A stretch of 64,000 nucleotides of DNA from Diplonema papillatum. Taxonomy: Eukaryota; Euglenozoa; Diplonemea; Diplonemida; Diplonemidae. A program made the translations under genes and the position numbers. Position 1 is the stretch's first letter, and each line of letters opens with the position of its first letter. Shown here one piece after another: positions 10,104 to 19,856 of the stretch. The DNA lies in contig JAPJBO010000151.1 of assembly GCA_030068145.1 (NCBI GenBank), positions 124,001 through 188,000 on the forward strand, given 5' to 3'. The notes under the pieces were generated by a model, which was given only the letters and a program-made list of their open reading frames with translations, was not told the origin of the DNA and did no database searches.

Positions 10104-12814
10104 ATGTCGTCAGCTTCCACAATCGGGGCCCTGTATAACCTTCTGCTGCCCATCGCATCAGTGCAGGACATATGTGATATCAGCGTTTACGCAGGCGATG
10201 CTGATCTCGCTCCTTATGTTGGGGCAGGGTTGCCTCCGGCCATTCTCCACCGTGTGCTTCTTCAGCGCCTTAGTCGTCCCAGTCCTGCACCTGTTGCTGC
10301 TGTTCCTTCGGCTTCACTGTCTGGGCCCCCTCCTGCAGCTGCTGCTGTTCCTTCAGCTTCTTTGTCCGGGGCCGCTCCTGCTGTTCCTCTGTCTGGGCCC
10401 CCTCCTGCTGCTGCTGCTGGTCCTTCGGCCCCACTCCCTCGGAGTCAGACAGCTACAGATGCGATGCCTGTGGAGGTGAATCCTGCCGGATGTGCCGTTG
10501 TGGGTGGGCAGTACGCAACTGCCGCTGACTTCACTGACGCGGTCGTGGAGGAAGCTGTGGCCACCGGTCGGTGTCTGGTGCGGAGAAGGAAGGAGAAGGG
10601 ACGCGTCCGCTTTGAGTGCTCGGGAACGACATCCACAGGCGGGGCGTGCGCGTTCAAGTGCACCGCCATGCTCCACGCCGATACAGAGACGTATCACGTG
10701 TCCCGAGCTGACGCCCACTCCTGCGTTTTCACGACAGGCTCGGGCGATGAGAAGGCCAACGAGCTGGGCCGCCTGCACTCGGAGTGGGTGACCCGGCGGA
10801 TAGCGGCCCATGTCGAGGCGGAGCCGGATCTGTCGGTGAAAGGCATCGTTGCGTCGATGCGCACAAACGGCGTCACCATCACAAGCAAGGTGGCGCGGTT
10901 GGCGAAAGCGCAAGCGCTGCAGGAGACGGGGCTGGACGCTGCATCGGGGTTTCGGAAGCTCCGAGCTTACTTTGCAGCCGTCAAATGTGTCGATGCAGAA
11001 GCAGTAACAAGCATCGACACAAAGCCCGGCGTCGCGACAGAAGAGGACGCCAACCCGTGGGACGTCTTCGGATTCGCGTTCCTCGCTTTTGGAGCTTGTG
11101 TTCATGCAGCACGCTCCGCGATGTTCGTGTCGGTGGACGGAACCCACCTGACACACGGTGGTGTTTTGTTCGTAGCTGTGGTCCTCGACCCCATGCAGAA
11201 GGTCGTCCCCATCGCTTATGCTCTGGGCCAGACCGAGGACACTGCATCGTGGACCTCGTTCCTCGTGCAGCTGAAGGAGCTCCTGCCCGAGGGGTTCACC
11301 CTGATGTCTGACAGGGACAAGGGGCTCATGAGCGCAGTTAAAACTGTGCTGCCCACCACCCTCCACCTCATCTGCGTCAACCACGTTGTTCGCAATGTGA
11401 GTAAGAGCTTCGGGAAGGGAACCCAGCACCACGTGTGGAAGCTGGCTCATGCAAGCTCGCATGAATCTTACGCCAAGATTCTTGCGATCGTTTCCAAGGA
11501 AAACGACGACCTGGCCTGCTATCTGGACAAGCTCCGGGACTGCATGTCGGATGCGTACCTGGTGGGGGGGTGTAGGTGCCACCACTACACCAGCAATGTG
11601 AGTGAAGGCTTCAACAAGAACGCCAAGCTTGCAAGAAGCGCCCAGAATGCCATAAACCTTTTCGAAAGATTGCGCATAGGCCTGATGCATCTGTTTGCAT
11701 CAAGGGCTGGGCAGTTTCCGACCAGGGACGGCGCCACCTTCGTACCGTGGGTGGAGAAAAGGCTGGGTCGCATCGAGTACCAAGCTCGCGGCTTCTCTGC
11801 CACACCTGCAGGACGTGGAGAGTACGAGGTAAAGGAAGCGAAAAGCGGACGGCAGCAAAGGGTGCGCGTTTTGAACAAGGGCGCCGTCTACAAGTGCACC
11901 TGTGTTGGGCAACACGTGTCGCAGCTTCCGTGCGTTCACATTGTGTGTGTGTGCGGACAGCGAAAGGTGCATCCCTTGTCCCTTGTCGACGCCCTCTACA
12001 CCGTGGAATCCCTGCGGTCGTTTTACGACGTCAGTGTCCCGACTGTGCTGGACGTAAAAACCCTCGCACTGGACAATCTTGCACCCCCCCGTCACAAGAA
12101 TCCCTCAGGCCGACCAAAAGAGAAGCGCATCCCAAGCCGGGGTGAGATCGTCGACGACGACGACTTGCCATTCAAAGGCGCCAAAAAGAGAAAGGTTACC
12201 TGTGCCAGGTGCGGTGGCGAGGGACATTACAAGGTCACCTGCACGAATCCGCCTCTGCCTGCAAAAAAAGACAGCAAACAGGACCAAGACACGGAGCAAG
12301 ATTCGAAGTGCCAAGAGCCCGCAGATTCGGGAGAAGAAGCACCGCCGGTGCCAAAGCCCAAAGGAAAAAAAGGGCAGAAAGATCAGAAATCTACCAAGCC
12401 TCCAGCGTCCAAACCTGGAAGGACCAACGTCACCAAGGGAACCTCCACTGGCAAACCCCCGGCCAACGAACAAAAGCCGTATCAGTCCCGTGCTCTGACC
12501 TGGGTGCAGACCACTGGAACGGAACTGGTCCTGGTCCCCGGTGATGGCGACTGCTTTTACAGCTGTCTGGCTAACGTCCCGAACAGCCAGAACATGTTCT
12601 TCTCTGCGCACAACGGAGACGGCCGTGGATCGCGCACACTGCGCACTATCCTTTTCCAAGAGGTGCAGAACTTGGAACCGGAGACAAGAGCGCTGTTCAA
12701 GCAGCGCATACAAAACGGACCGGACGTTCAGCTGCGTCGGGGCGAGTCCAAGTTTGATGCATGGGTTCGGGTGCAATCTGCACATCGAGCGTGGGCCAGC
12801 ACCGAGGAGTCAAT
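10104..12814 (+). CDS. MULE transposase with SWIM, CCHC knuckle and (interrupted) OTU domain
   Basis: Cuts and joins the transposon by DDE chemistry. Visible parts: a Ser/Ala/Pro-rich linker (residues ~58-112); a zinc-binding DNA-binding region (~160-210; Cys172, Cys182, Cys186, His205/Cys207); the MULE catalytic domain with Asp345 in SVDGTHL, Asp403 in MSDRDKG and Glu501 in NVSEGFNK; a SWIM finger (Cys598-x-Cys600, Cys610-x-His612); a Lys-rich linker with a CCHC knuckle (C700-x2-C-x4-H-x4-C713); then an OTU cysteine-protease domain starting PGDGDCFY (Asp814, Cys817). At codon ~901 the frame runs into the nested element and stops at 12899. The rest of OTU, with its catalytic His, resumes at 13766 in a matching frame. 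The DDE core looks intact, so a shortened transposase could still be made. OTU fused to MULE transposases is known in some eukaryotes; its role is not settled. Confidence 0.9.
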
Positions 12815-13764
12815 ACCCAAGATAGTACGGTTTTTCTTAGAGTTGATCAAGATAGTACATGTTTCCTTAGAGTTACCCATTATAGTACATACCTCTTAGA
12901 GTTGATCAAGATAGTACATGTTTCCTTAGAGTTGCCCATTATAGTACATCCCAAGATAGTACGGTTTTTCTTAGAGTTGATCAAGATAGTACATGTTTCC
13001 TTAGAGTTGATCAAGATAGTACATCTTTCCTTAGAGTTGATCAAGATAGTACATGTTTCCTTAGAGTTGTCCATGATAGTACGTTTTGCTCTGGTACGGT
13101 CTCTTATCCTGTTCTGTTCTGTCCTGTGGGGCGGAACGAAGCCCGGGCAAAACGAGGCTGGGATAAGGTCCAAAACAGTACGTTTCCCGAGTTTGTGCCC
13201 AAAACAGCACCTTTTCCAGTTTGTGCCCAAAAGAGTACTTTGTTCTAACTTGAGTGCGGGTCCAAGTTTTGAGTCCAAGTTGTGTCCAAGTTTCTGCAGA
13301 ACCAGGTTCGGTTAGCAAATCCAGACTCTCATCGAAGGCCGGGTTTTCCTCGCGTGCAGCACGGTGCACCGCGTTTGAGACCCAAGTTTGGGACCCAAGT
13401 TTGGGACCCAAGTTTGGGACCCAAGTTTGGAACTCAAGTTTTGGGCACAAACTCAGGTCCGAGTCAGGTAACCGTACTCTTTTGGTATTTCACCCAAGCA
13501 GCCCGTGCCTGGGCCACGGCTGGGGAAAGGGGGGTCTCTAAAAAAAACGAAGAAAAAGCAAAAACTACGGTTTCTGTGCATTTTTCTTGCATTTCTGGGG
13601 GCCTTCCAGGAGTTTCAAGTGTGTGTACTATAATGGGCAACTCTAAGGAAACATGTACTATAATGGGCAACTCTAAGGAAACATGTACTATCTTGGGTAA
13701 CTCTAAGAGGTATGTACTATAATGGGTAACTCTAAGAAAGTGTGTACTATAATGGGAAATGACC
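12808..13764. mobile_element. Nested non-autonomous TIR element inside the OTU domain
   Basis: A 12-bp direct repeat, CCAGCACCGAGG, lies at 12796-12807 and 13765-13776. The ends are inverted over about 20 bp (GTCAATACCCAAGATAGTAC versus GTCATTTCCCATTATAGTAC, 16 of 20 matching). Left (12815-13085) and right (13625-13760) arms are tandem arrays of a ~32-bp unit (core ATAGTACATGTTTCCTTAGA) in opposite orientation. The interior has a 14-bp direct array GGGACCCAAGTTT (13378-13440) and no ORF with domains. Removing the element plus one repeat copy rejoins the OTU frame exactly, so the 12-bp repeat really is a target duplication. Confidence 0.85.
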
Positions 13765-13765
13765 C

Positions 13766-14033
13766 CAGCACCGAGGCCGTTCTCCTGGCGGCAATTGTAT
13801 TCAAGGTGAAGATTGTCCTCATCTCTGTCCTCCAGGTCCCAGAAGCAGAGCAACCAAGGCTCACGATGTTCACGCATCACCCCGTCGAAGAGCCTGTATC
13901 GACCGTGTACCTGATCCACGAAGACGATTTGTCGGGTGCCAGCGACCACTTTTCGCTGGTGCGGGGCAAACCGTCACGGCAGCTCCTCCGGAAGTTGCCT
14001 ATGCAGCTCCGTTTCAATTCTGCACTGCTATAG
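13766..14033 (+). CDS. C-terminal half of the OTU domain, separated by the nested insertion
   Basis: Continues the MULE protein after the insertion. The shared ASTE codons are followed by AVLLAAIVFKVKIVLISV, the hydrophobic strands typical after the OTU helix. Later comes GASDHFSLV, whose His fits the catalytic His of OTU proteases. Stop at 14031-14033. Without the insertion the frame from 10104 would run through here. An in-frame ATG at 13722 inside the nested element could start a small peptide, but that is probably incidental. Confidence 0.75.
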
Positions 14034-14514
14034 CCAATCAGCGCGTGCACCATGGTCATCTCTCTTTCTTTGTTCAAGTTTCTTCACTCTTGTGTCTGGT
14101 TGAGGCAGCCTTGCCAGCTTTTCACGACGGTCCTAAAGTTTAGTTTCTCCTTTTACTGCGATATTGATGATGAACTGAGAGCTGACTTGAGGTCAGGATT
14201 AGCGGTGTCGGATAGTGGTATCGTCACAAAGCCCAGACTCTTAGGAGTACGCACGGAGCTGACTTGGGGCTGACCATGGTATCATCACAAAGCCCAGACT
14301 CTTAGGAGAAGGCCCTTTTGGGCCCCGACGACTCGGACAGTCACAGTGACTCGTTGACGACATGCATTTAGGTCGCATTTTCTGAAAGATTACTTTTTTT
14401 GCTTTTTTTTGCCGTAGGACTCTTCATGGTCGAGCCAACGAGCAGTGGGGTCCAGGGCGAGCTGTCTCGGGTTCAATTCCCTCGCCCGGAGTTTTTTTAG
14501 CCTTTTTATCGACC
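14034..14514. other. MULE 3' region
   Basis: No ORF of note. A 35-bp direct duplication around TCACAAAGCCCAGACTCTTA occurs at 14222-14255 and 14284-14317. Followed by the right tRNA-like segment. Confidence 0.4.
14420..14498 (+). other. tRNA-like segment with B box and T-run, facing outward
   Basis: GGTTCAATTCC (14470-14480) is a B box, preceded by a weak A-box-like TGGTCGAGCC (14427-14436) and followed by seven T (14492-14498). Stems do not close into a functional cloverleaf. It points toward the right transposon end, the mirror image of the segment at 8618-8690, and the two sequences are not copies of each other. Confidence 0.45.
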
Positions 14515-14638
14515 ACAAATTTGTCAAAACAAATTTGTGCCCTTATATCCCAGTTTGGGATATAAGGGCACAAAATTTGTTTGAAGTGGGATATAAGGGC
14601 ACAAATTTGTTTTGAGTGGGATATAAGGGCATTACACC
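14515..14638. repeat. Right terminal array of the MULE (palindromic)
   Basis: One copy of the ~31-bp unit, then a flip at about 14553 into three inverted copies ending GGGATATAAGGGCATTACACC. Mirrors the left end at 8437-8616. Confidence 0.9.
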
Positions 14639-14871
14639 TAATGATTATCTGACCTTTGAATCCAGCTCAGATAAAATCCTTACCCCGCGTAATCCTTGGA
14701 AAAGTTCGTTTCGCGTGTTCAAGATGACACGGGAACTCTTGGTGCGCGAAAGGCACCAGGCCCCACCGAGCCTGACACTACAAAAGCCGACCTGGGTGAT
14801 GGTGAAGAGCAGCGTCTTCAGGAAGGTGGACAAGAGGCCGCGCATCAAGTTGAAGGTGCTAAGATACCGAA

Positions 14872-14914
14872 GAACGTTGAAGTATGGCTAAAGATAAAGT
14901 GGTGTCACCTGAGG
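14872..14914. repeat. 43-bp segment shared in inverted orientation with 6980-7022
   Basis: Exact reverse complement of 6980-7022. In one frame both copies read KNVEVWLKIKWCHLRG, but this may be incidental. It lies outside the MULE, 230 bp beyond its right TSD. Confidence 0.75.
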
Positions 14915-14943
14915 GGGTAATCTCAGGGCCGCCCACGTGATAA

Positions 14944-15003
14944 GCCGTTAAGCATTGAGTTCTTTTAAGTACATGAACCACATGGATTAGCATGCACTGC
15001 CTT
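14944..15003. repeat. Conserved 3' flank of the Lys-rich ORF family
   Basis: The sequence around GTTAAGCATTGAGTTCTTTT and ACATGGATTAGCATGCACTG lies directly 3' of the ORF. It recurs at 15405-15458, partly at 15461-15480, and inverted at 47790-47850, always in the same position relative to the ORF tail where that is present. Confidence 0.8.
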
Positions 15004-15013
15004 GAAAGTCAGG

Positions 15014-15405
15014 TTATCGGATGACGTCGTCACCTGCCATTGCGTCGTCAAGGTCGAGCATTTGTGGAGCTAGCGGGGTTTGGCCTTCTTGTGATTCCAG
15101 AGACTGAGTCGGCGAATACGAGGGCGGGCTCGTGTGCCCGTTTTTCACATTCGAGGGCATTGGCGTGCCCGTGGTCCCCGGTCGTTTCTGAGAGCTGCTT
15201 GCCCTCGGAACCTTCTTCTTCCTTCGATGCACCCCTGAGTCGGGGGTGGTCGCCTTCGTCTTCTTCCGCTTGCGGCCGGCGATCGGGCCTTCCTTCGGGG
15301 TGCCTAGCACCCTTTTCTTCAGCGCTGGTCGTTCGCTGGTTCCTGGCGTTAGTGGCGGCCTTTTGGTCGCCCGTCCGGTCGTCGCCGTCTCCTTTTTCGT
15401 TGCCG
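15014..15405 (-). CDS. Lys/Arg-rich C-terminal fragment of a repeat-encoded protein
   Basis: A minus-strand frame rich in Lys, Arg, Thr, Ser and Pro that ends with the acidic tail MLDLDDAMAGDDVIR and stop. The same tail (VLDLDDAMTGDDVIK, stop) occurs at 47708-47781, followed by the same 3' flank, so this is a genuine coding end of a dispersed element. The 5' side is cut off by a repeated copy of that 3' flank (15405-15458), so the N-terminus is missing. I guess it is a nucleic-acid-binding protein of a transposon, from composition only. Confidence 0.5.
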
Positions 15406-15615
15406 TTAAGCATTGAGTTCTTTTAAGTACATGAACCACATGGATTAGCATGCACTGGGCAAGCATTGAGTTCTTTTAACGGATTAGCCGTTAAGCAGTG
15501 TGAACTTGAAATGAAGGTACCACAGGGGTAAGCTTGCATTTGTCATAGGCTAGGGTTATTTGAATACGTCGTCCGAGGACGATCTCAAAGCGGACGAGGA
15601 CGGTGATATCCAGCT

Positions 15616-16286
15616 TCATTTTTTGTTTGTTGCGCTTTCGCGCCGGCTGTCCTGCGAAGCAGTCGCTCGAGGGGGCGATCCTGACATGGATGAGGATGAA
15701 GTCGAGGTGGCAGGGCTGGTGATATCCAGCTCCATTCTCGAAATGTTGCGCTTTCGCGCCGCGTGCTTTTTTCCGGGTTTTCCCGCCGGGTCATTCGGTG
15801 GTGTCGGGAGTCGGGCTCTTTTCTGCCCCTTTCTTGGTGGTGTCGCTCGGGCCGGCTCGGTCGGAGCGTGCTTTTTCGCCATCTTGGCCGCCTTTGGGGA
15901 CGCTTGACGCGTCCTCTTCATGCGCGGTGGTGTCGTCGGCTTCTGTCGACCCTTCTTCTCGGACACCACCAGTGGAGGCATGTTGCCGACACCACCACGC
16001 CGACAACGACGGCTTACCTCCGGCGGTCTGCGACCGGCACCGCATGACGAGATGCGTGGAGTGCAACACGCCAACAGGGTGCTGCAAGGCCGGCCACCAT
16101 GACTGCCGCGAACACGCCCGCGGTCCGTGTGACGACTGCCGCGGCTTACCGACACTAGCGGAACGGCGGCCGTCAGCCTGCTGCAAAAAGGGCCACCACG
16201 TGCCAGCGCCCCCGAAGCCAGCCCCCGCTAAGCCGAAGCCAACAACGTCGCGGGACAGACTGCGCACTTCCCTTTGTGATGGGTAG
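15616..16286. other. Coding-like stretch on both strands: Lys-rich (-) and Cys-rich (+)
   Basis: On the minus strand (about 15616-15994) a frame rich in Lys, Arg, Pro and Ala contains TPPRKGQKRARLPTPP and ends near MELDITSP, similar in flavour to the ORF at 15014. On the plus strand (about 15985-16286) a frame has many Cys and His in patterned spacing (CCRHHH, CDRHR, CVEC, CCKAGHHDC, CDDC, CCKKGHH), like a zinc-binding domain. They barely overlap, so both may be real fragments of different elements. A short direct repeat with GATATCCAGCT and TTGCGCTTTCGCGCCG occurs twice at 15606-15770. Confidence 0.3.
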
Positions 16287-17079
16287 CGCACTTGGGGACA
16301 TTCTTCGTCGCCTCCGGCACTGCGTGTGGGAGGTGCAGGGGATCCGGGTTGGCCAGTGGCGCTCTGGGGATTACCCATCGCCGCGCTCTGTCCGTCCGCT
16401 CGGGCGGGTACGCCGGCGCTGTGCCGTAGCCGGTTTTCACCTGCTGCATGATGGTCGGCCCGGTTTCGGGCATGCGGTTGCGGGGCCGGGGCCGGAAGCC
16501 GGGTACGCTGCTCAGGCCTATGAACGACAAGGCTGTCGTTTTCGACTTGAAGTCGCCAGGGAGGCACTTGCCGAGTTGTTGTTGCACGGCCAGCTTGTTG
16601 ATTGCGCTCAACATGCAGCGCATCCCGTTGGCCTTCTCCCGATGCGTCTTGGCCGCCTTGCTAGGTGCCTTGATGTCGAGGCCCGAGAACAGCTCGAAGT
16701 CGATAGCTGCCTCTACCGCTGCCATGTCGCCATCCGATGACCATTCGAGGCCCGAGAGCCAGTCGATCGCTGCCAGGAATGTCCTTTCGTCCCAGTAGCG
16801 TAGCCACGCCCAGGCCGGGGCGATGCGCCGGAACGGGAACTCGCGTTTCGCCGTTGGCATCTGCGCGCAGCGCTCCCAGGGGGTCGCCGCCTTTCGTTCT
16901 AGCCATTTTACGTTGACCCGGCGCGCCCGCTCCGCCAGGATCTCTGCCATCAGCGCTTGTACCACAGTCGGTTCCGCAGGTTGTCGCGGATGATGTGATT
17001 TCGCTTGGAGGCGGACATTGTCAGGGGTCGGAGTGCAGCTCCGTCCAGGTCGACGGACGACGGCGGGCCGCCGTTCCAC
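16228..17079 (-). pseudogene. Post-RT domain and C-terminal zinc finger of the retrotransposon
   Basis: A 283-codon frame. Its first ~55 codons overlap the RT frame out of register. The real continuation begins near MAEILAERARRVNVKW, just where the RT frame stops. It holds the same post-RT domain seen at 5137-5805 (WLSGLEW, VEAAIDFELFSG, MLSAINKL, LPGDF, PGFRPRPRN) and ends in CATHHKGKCAVC, a short CCHC-like finger, before its stop. The need for a frame change near 16960-17000 shows the element is broken here. Confidence 0.6.
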
Positions 17080-18602
17080 GTGTGGCCGCAGGGTTGCAGG
17101 CCGTGCCTTACCGCGGTTCCCACCGGGCCAAGGGCTGCGGTCACTCGTTCGCCGTATAGGCGCCGGACTTCCGTCATCAGCGGCATCAGGTGCGGCAGTC
17201 TCCCACAGGCGCTGTAGAAATCCGCGGTTATTCGGTACGCCGTCGCCGTCGCAGGGTGCGTCAAGTGGGCTTTTTCGAGGACTCCCAAGACTACTTCCGA
17301 GGAGCGCTTCGGATTCTTCGGCCCCCAGATCGCTAACGTTAACGCTGTCGCCAGCTTCTCCACGGCTTCAGTCGTAGGGGGCGCGAACGATATTCTCGCG
17401 AGAGCGGCGGGCAGGATGGCTGATTGAACGATGAGGGTTTTCTGCTGCCTCGGAATTGGGACGTGCCGTAGGTTCCGAGCTGTGGTTGCTGCTGCTTCAA
17501 ACCGGGAAGAGTCAAAGTGGTCGCGGCCGCTGCGTGAGGTGCTCACCTTAGCCCCCAGGCACTTCAGCGATTCCTTCTGTGCGAACTGCTCGCCCGTGCT
17601 GCTGCGGAAGATCTTCGTCCTACGGCCCAGCCCCGTCGCGAACGTTACCGTCTTCTCCATGTTCAGCGACATGCCGGTCAGCGCGCAGAACTCATCGACT
17701 AAGTCCGCGCCCCGTTGCAGATCTGCCTCGGAGTGCTTCGCCAACAAATTCGCATCGTCTGCGTACGACTGCGTCGACACGCCTGGTGCCTCGACTTTTA
17801 CCGCCTTCATCAACACTGACAGCAGCGCGTTGATCAGGATGACCGAGATAGGGCACCCTTGCAGAATGCCGTTCGTCACCTGAAACTCCTTTCCGACCCC
17901 GAGGGGGAGCTTGAACCGCCTGACGAGGGTGTCGTAGATGGACTTCAGCGGTTTCAGAATCCGGGAGTGGAGCCCGAGGTCCTGCATGAGGCGGAGTGCG
18001 ATTTCCCGCGGGACGCGGTCAAAGCACTTCGAGAAATCCAGAGATAGCCCGCACAGTGGCTCGCCGCTCAGCAAGGCGCGTTCGATCTCGAGCGTCATTG
18101 TAAACAACGGGTCCTCTCCCCGGTGGCCAGGTCGGAAACCGTGTTGACCCTCCTCGACCCAACTCTCCTGCCACACCGCAACATCCTTCAGACGCCGGCA
18201 GGCCCAGAGGCGGTACACGCAGGATGTCACCGTTATCGGTCGCATGTTGAGCGGTTGCCCGTCGTCGCCCTTCGGAATCATACTCACGAGAGCTGTTCGC
18301 ATTGCCTGCGGCCAGATCCCCGTTCTCTCGACCAGGTTCAACAGTGTGGCCAGGGATTCAAGGTACAGGTCGGGGAGTGCCTTCAGCTCAGCCATCCTCC
18401 AGCCGTCGATCCCGCAAGCACCCTTGACGCCTTTCTTCGTTAGCAGCGCGCGTAGCTCTGTCCCCGTGATCTCGCCTACTTCCTGAGGGTGTCCATCGAT
18501 GTAGCGCTGGTACCGGCCAGCAAAAGGTGTGTAGGGCGGCTCGGGACCGTCCTTGTAGGCGCGGAAGACCGGATCCCATGCGTCCTGAAGCACTGCGTCC
18601 AT
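16950..18602 (-). pseudogene. Reverse transcriptase of a non-LTR retrotransposon
   Basis: Copies element RNA into DNA. A 550-codon frame contains the RT fingers and palm in order: GIDGWRMAEL (~65), IPKGDDGQPLNMRPI (~109-123), motif A LSLDFSKCFDR (Asp189), motif B NGILQGCPIS (~244-253) and the catalytic YADD box (280-283). The thumb follows and the frame stops right after NRLWYKR. Upstream in-frame residues continue about 20 codons before the first Met to a stop at ~18655, where the preceding frame (18655-19179) takes over. That looks like a one-base indel. The RT core residues are intact, but the polyprotein is split in at least two places, so I call it a pseudogene. Confidence 0.85.
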
Positions 18603-18654
18603 TTCCTCTGCGTTTGCCGTGGTCCGCTCACCTTCCAGCGTGGTCGCTTCCTGC

Positions 18655-19179
18655 CTACGCTACGACACTCCGCCTGTTTTCGTCCGCTCGCTTTGTCGCT
18701 CCGGTGAAGTATTTTGCACGTCGAGCCTCCATGCTGGCCTTTCCGATCGCTCCGTTCCTCTCCCGGACTGCCTGCAACAGACTGCTGCACTCCTGGAGAC
18801 TGGGCAATTCGTCCCATGCCGTCATCGGCTTTCCGCGTAGCGCTGCGCACTCACTCGCGAGCTTCCTACAGTTCTTCCAGCAGTTCTGCATCTGACTCGG
18901 CGTCGACTGTGGTCCCCCTCGGTTCGTAAGGTGCCGGTGTAGCTGCTCTAGGCGATGGATGGTGTTGCGCAGTCGGAGTTGAACACCCGAGGCTGCTCCT
19001 GTGCCGTCATTGGAACTTCTCGCTGTCGCCTTCGCACGCGTTGGTGCCAGCAGACGACCTCGTCCTGTGAAACGCCGGCGTTCTGACGTTTGAACTTGGC
19101 ACAAGTCCAGCAGGTGCCGCCGTTGCAGACCATTCTCGCCACGCCTTGTCGACGTCGCTGTTCCCCACTGCCTGGGCAA
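18655..19179 (-). pseudogene. Pre-RT region of the retrotransposon
   Basis: A 174-codon frame leading into the RT, rich in Arg, Gln and Leu, with a helical stretch (IHRLEQLHRHL, KLASECAALRG, LLQAVRERNGAIGKA). It contains CQVQTSERRRF in a Cys-containing region near its start but no clear zinc finger. It ends within 55 bp of the RT Met in another frame, consistent with one frameshift in a once continuous ORF. Confidence 0.5.
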
Positions 19180-19542
19180 ACCTCGACTGCTCTAGGAGTT
19201 GACGTGCCCGTTGCTGGGGGTTAAGCAGCGGCTGCCGGCTTATCCCGTGACACCTTTTATATGTACATTATTGAGAAAGTAGCGTTGGCACTCTTACAGG
19301 TTCGTTCCCTCGTAGCTCGCCGGGAACGGGCACTCCAGTGAAACTGGGTATGTTACCGTTTCAGGTTTGGATTTTGGGAGCATTGCCTCATGTGAATTCT
19401 GAGACCAATTTCTCCCACGAATGGTGAACCAGCTTTGGTGACCGCTGTTCCGCAGTGGATACATCGATATGTTTCCCGACCTGCGGATCGTGCTCGGTCA
19501 TTGGAAGGGGCGCGGACAGTCGACGAGTGGTCTGGTGAGATA

Positions 19543-19855
19543 AAGAAGCTCCTCGTTCGGCTGTGGATGTGGTATGACTGGACGTGGTTGCGGATGCGGT
19601 TGAAGACGAGTCGGTGAGGTCGCTGCGCTGGCGCTGAGGTTCCGGTGAGGCTCGTACCTCCAGGTGGTCACCTTCGTCTCGCGCGCGGACAGAGTGAGAT
19701 GAAGAAGCTCTTCGTTCGGCTGTGGATGTGGTATGACTGGACGTGGTTGTGGTTGCGGATGCGGTTGGAGACGAGTCGGTGAGGTCGCTGCGCTGGCGCT
19801 GAGGTTCCGGTGAGGCTCGTACCTCCAGGTGGTCACCTTCGTCTCGCGCTGGGCT
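19543..19855. repeat. Tandem duplication of a ~155-bp coding-like unit
   Basis: Two near-identical units (about 19543-19690 and 19700-19850). On the minus strand they encode the repeated peptide RDEGDHLEVRASPEPQRQRS followed by a Ser/Thr-rich stretch. It lies between the OTU-like fragment and the RT element. Confidence 0.85.
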
Positions 19856-19856
19856 A

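Larger units (their letters stand above)
8437..14638 (+). mobile_element. Full-length Mutator-like (MULE) DNA transposon with OTU-domain transposase
   Basis: The element is flanked by a 9-bp direct repeat TAATGATTA (8428-8436 and 14639-14647), the size expected for Mutator superfamily target-site duplications. Its outermost bases are inverted: GGTAAATTTCCCTTATATCC on the left and, reverse-complemented, GGTGTAATGCCCTTATATCC on the right (19 of 23 match over the first 23 bases). Both ends are palindromic arrays of a ~31-bp unit. Inside are a tRNA-like segment next to each end, a long 12/13-bp array (8740-9450), the transposase ORF (from 10104) and a nested second element (12808-13764). Length is about 6.2 kb, or about 5.2 kb without the nested insertion. 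Boundaries, TSD and coding content agree, so I am confident of the class. The nested insertion has broken the OTU end of the protein, though not the DDE core. Confidence 0.88.
16228..19179 (-). mobile_element. Degraded non-LTR retrotransposon (LINE-like)
   Basis: Three minus-strand frames follow one another with single-base shifts between them: 18655-19179 (pre-RT region), 16950-18602 (RT) and 16228-17079 (post-RT domain and zinc finger). Joined conceptually they make one long polyprotein of the kind seen in non-LTR retrotransposons. No poly-A tail or target duplication was identified, so the ends are uncertain; an OTU-like fragment at 19857-20315 may belong to its 5' part. Confidence 0.7.

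Noticed and set aside
14944-15003. Possible small structural RNA or rRNA piece
   Set aside because: Conserved copies exist, but no match to any rRNA, snRNA or tRNA pattern I can recall; the position after an ORF stop explains it as a 3' flank.
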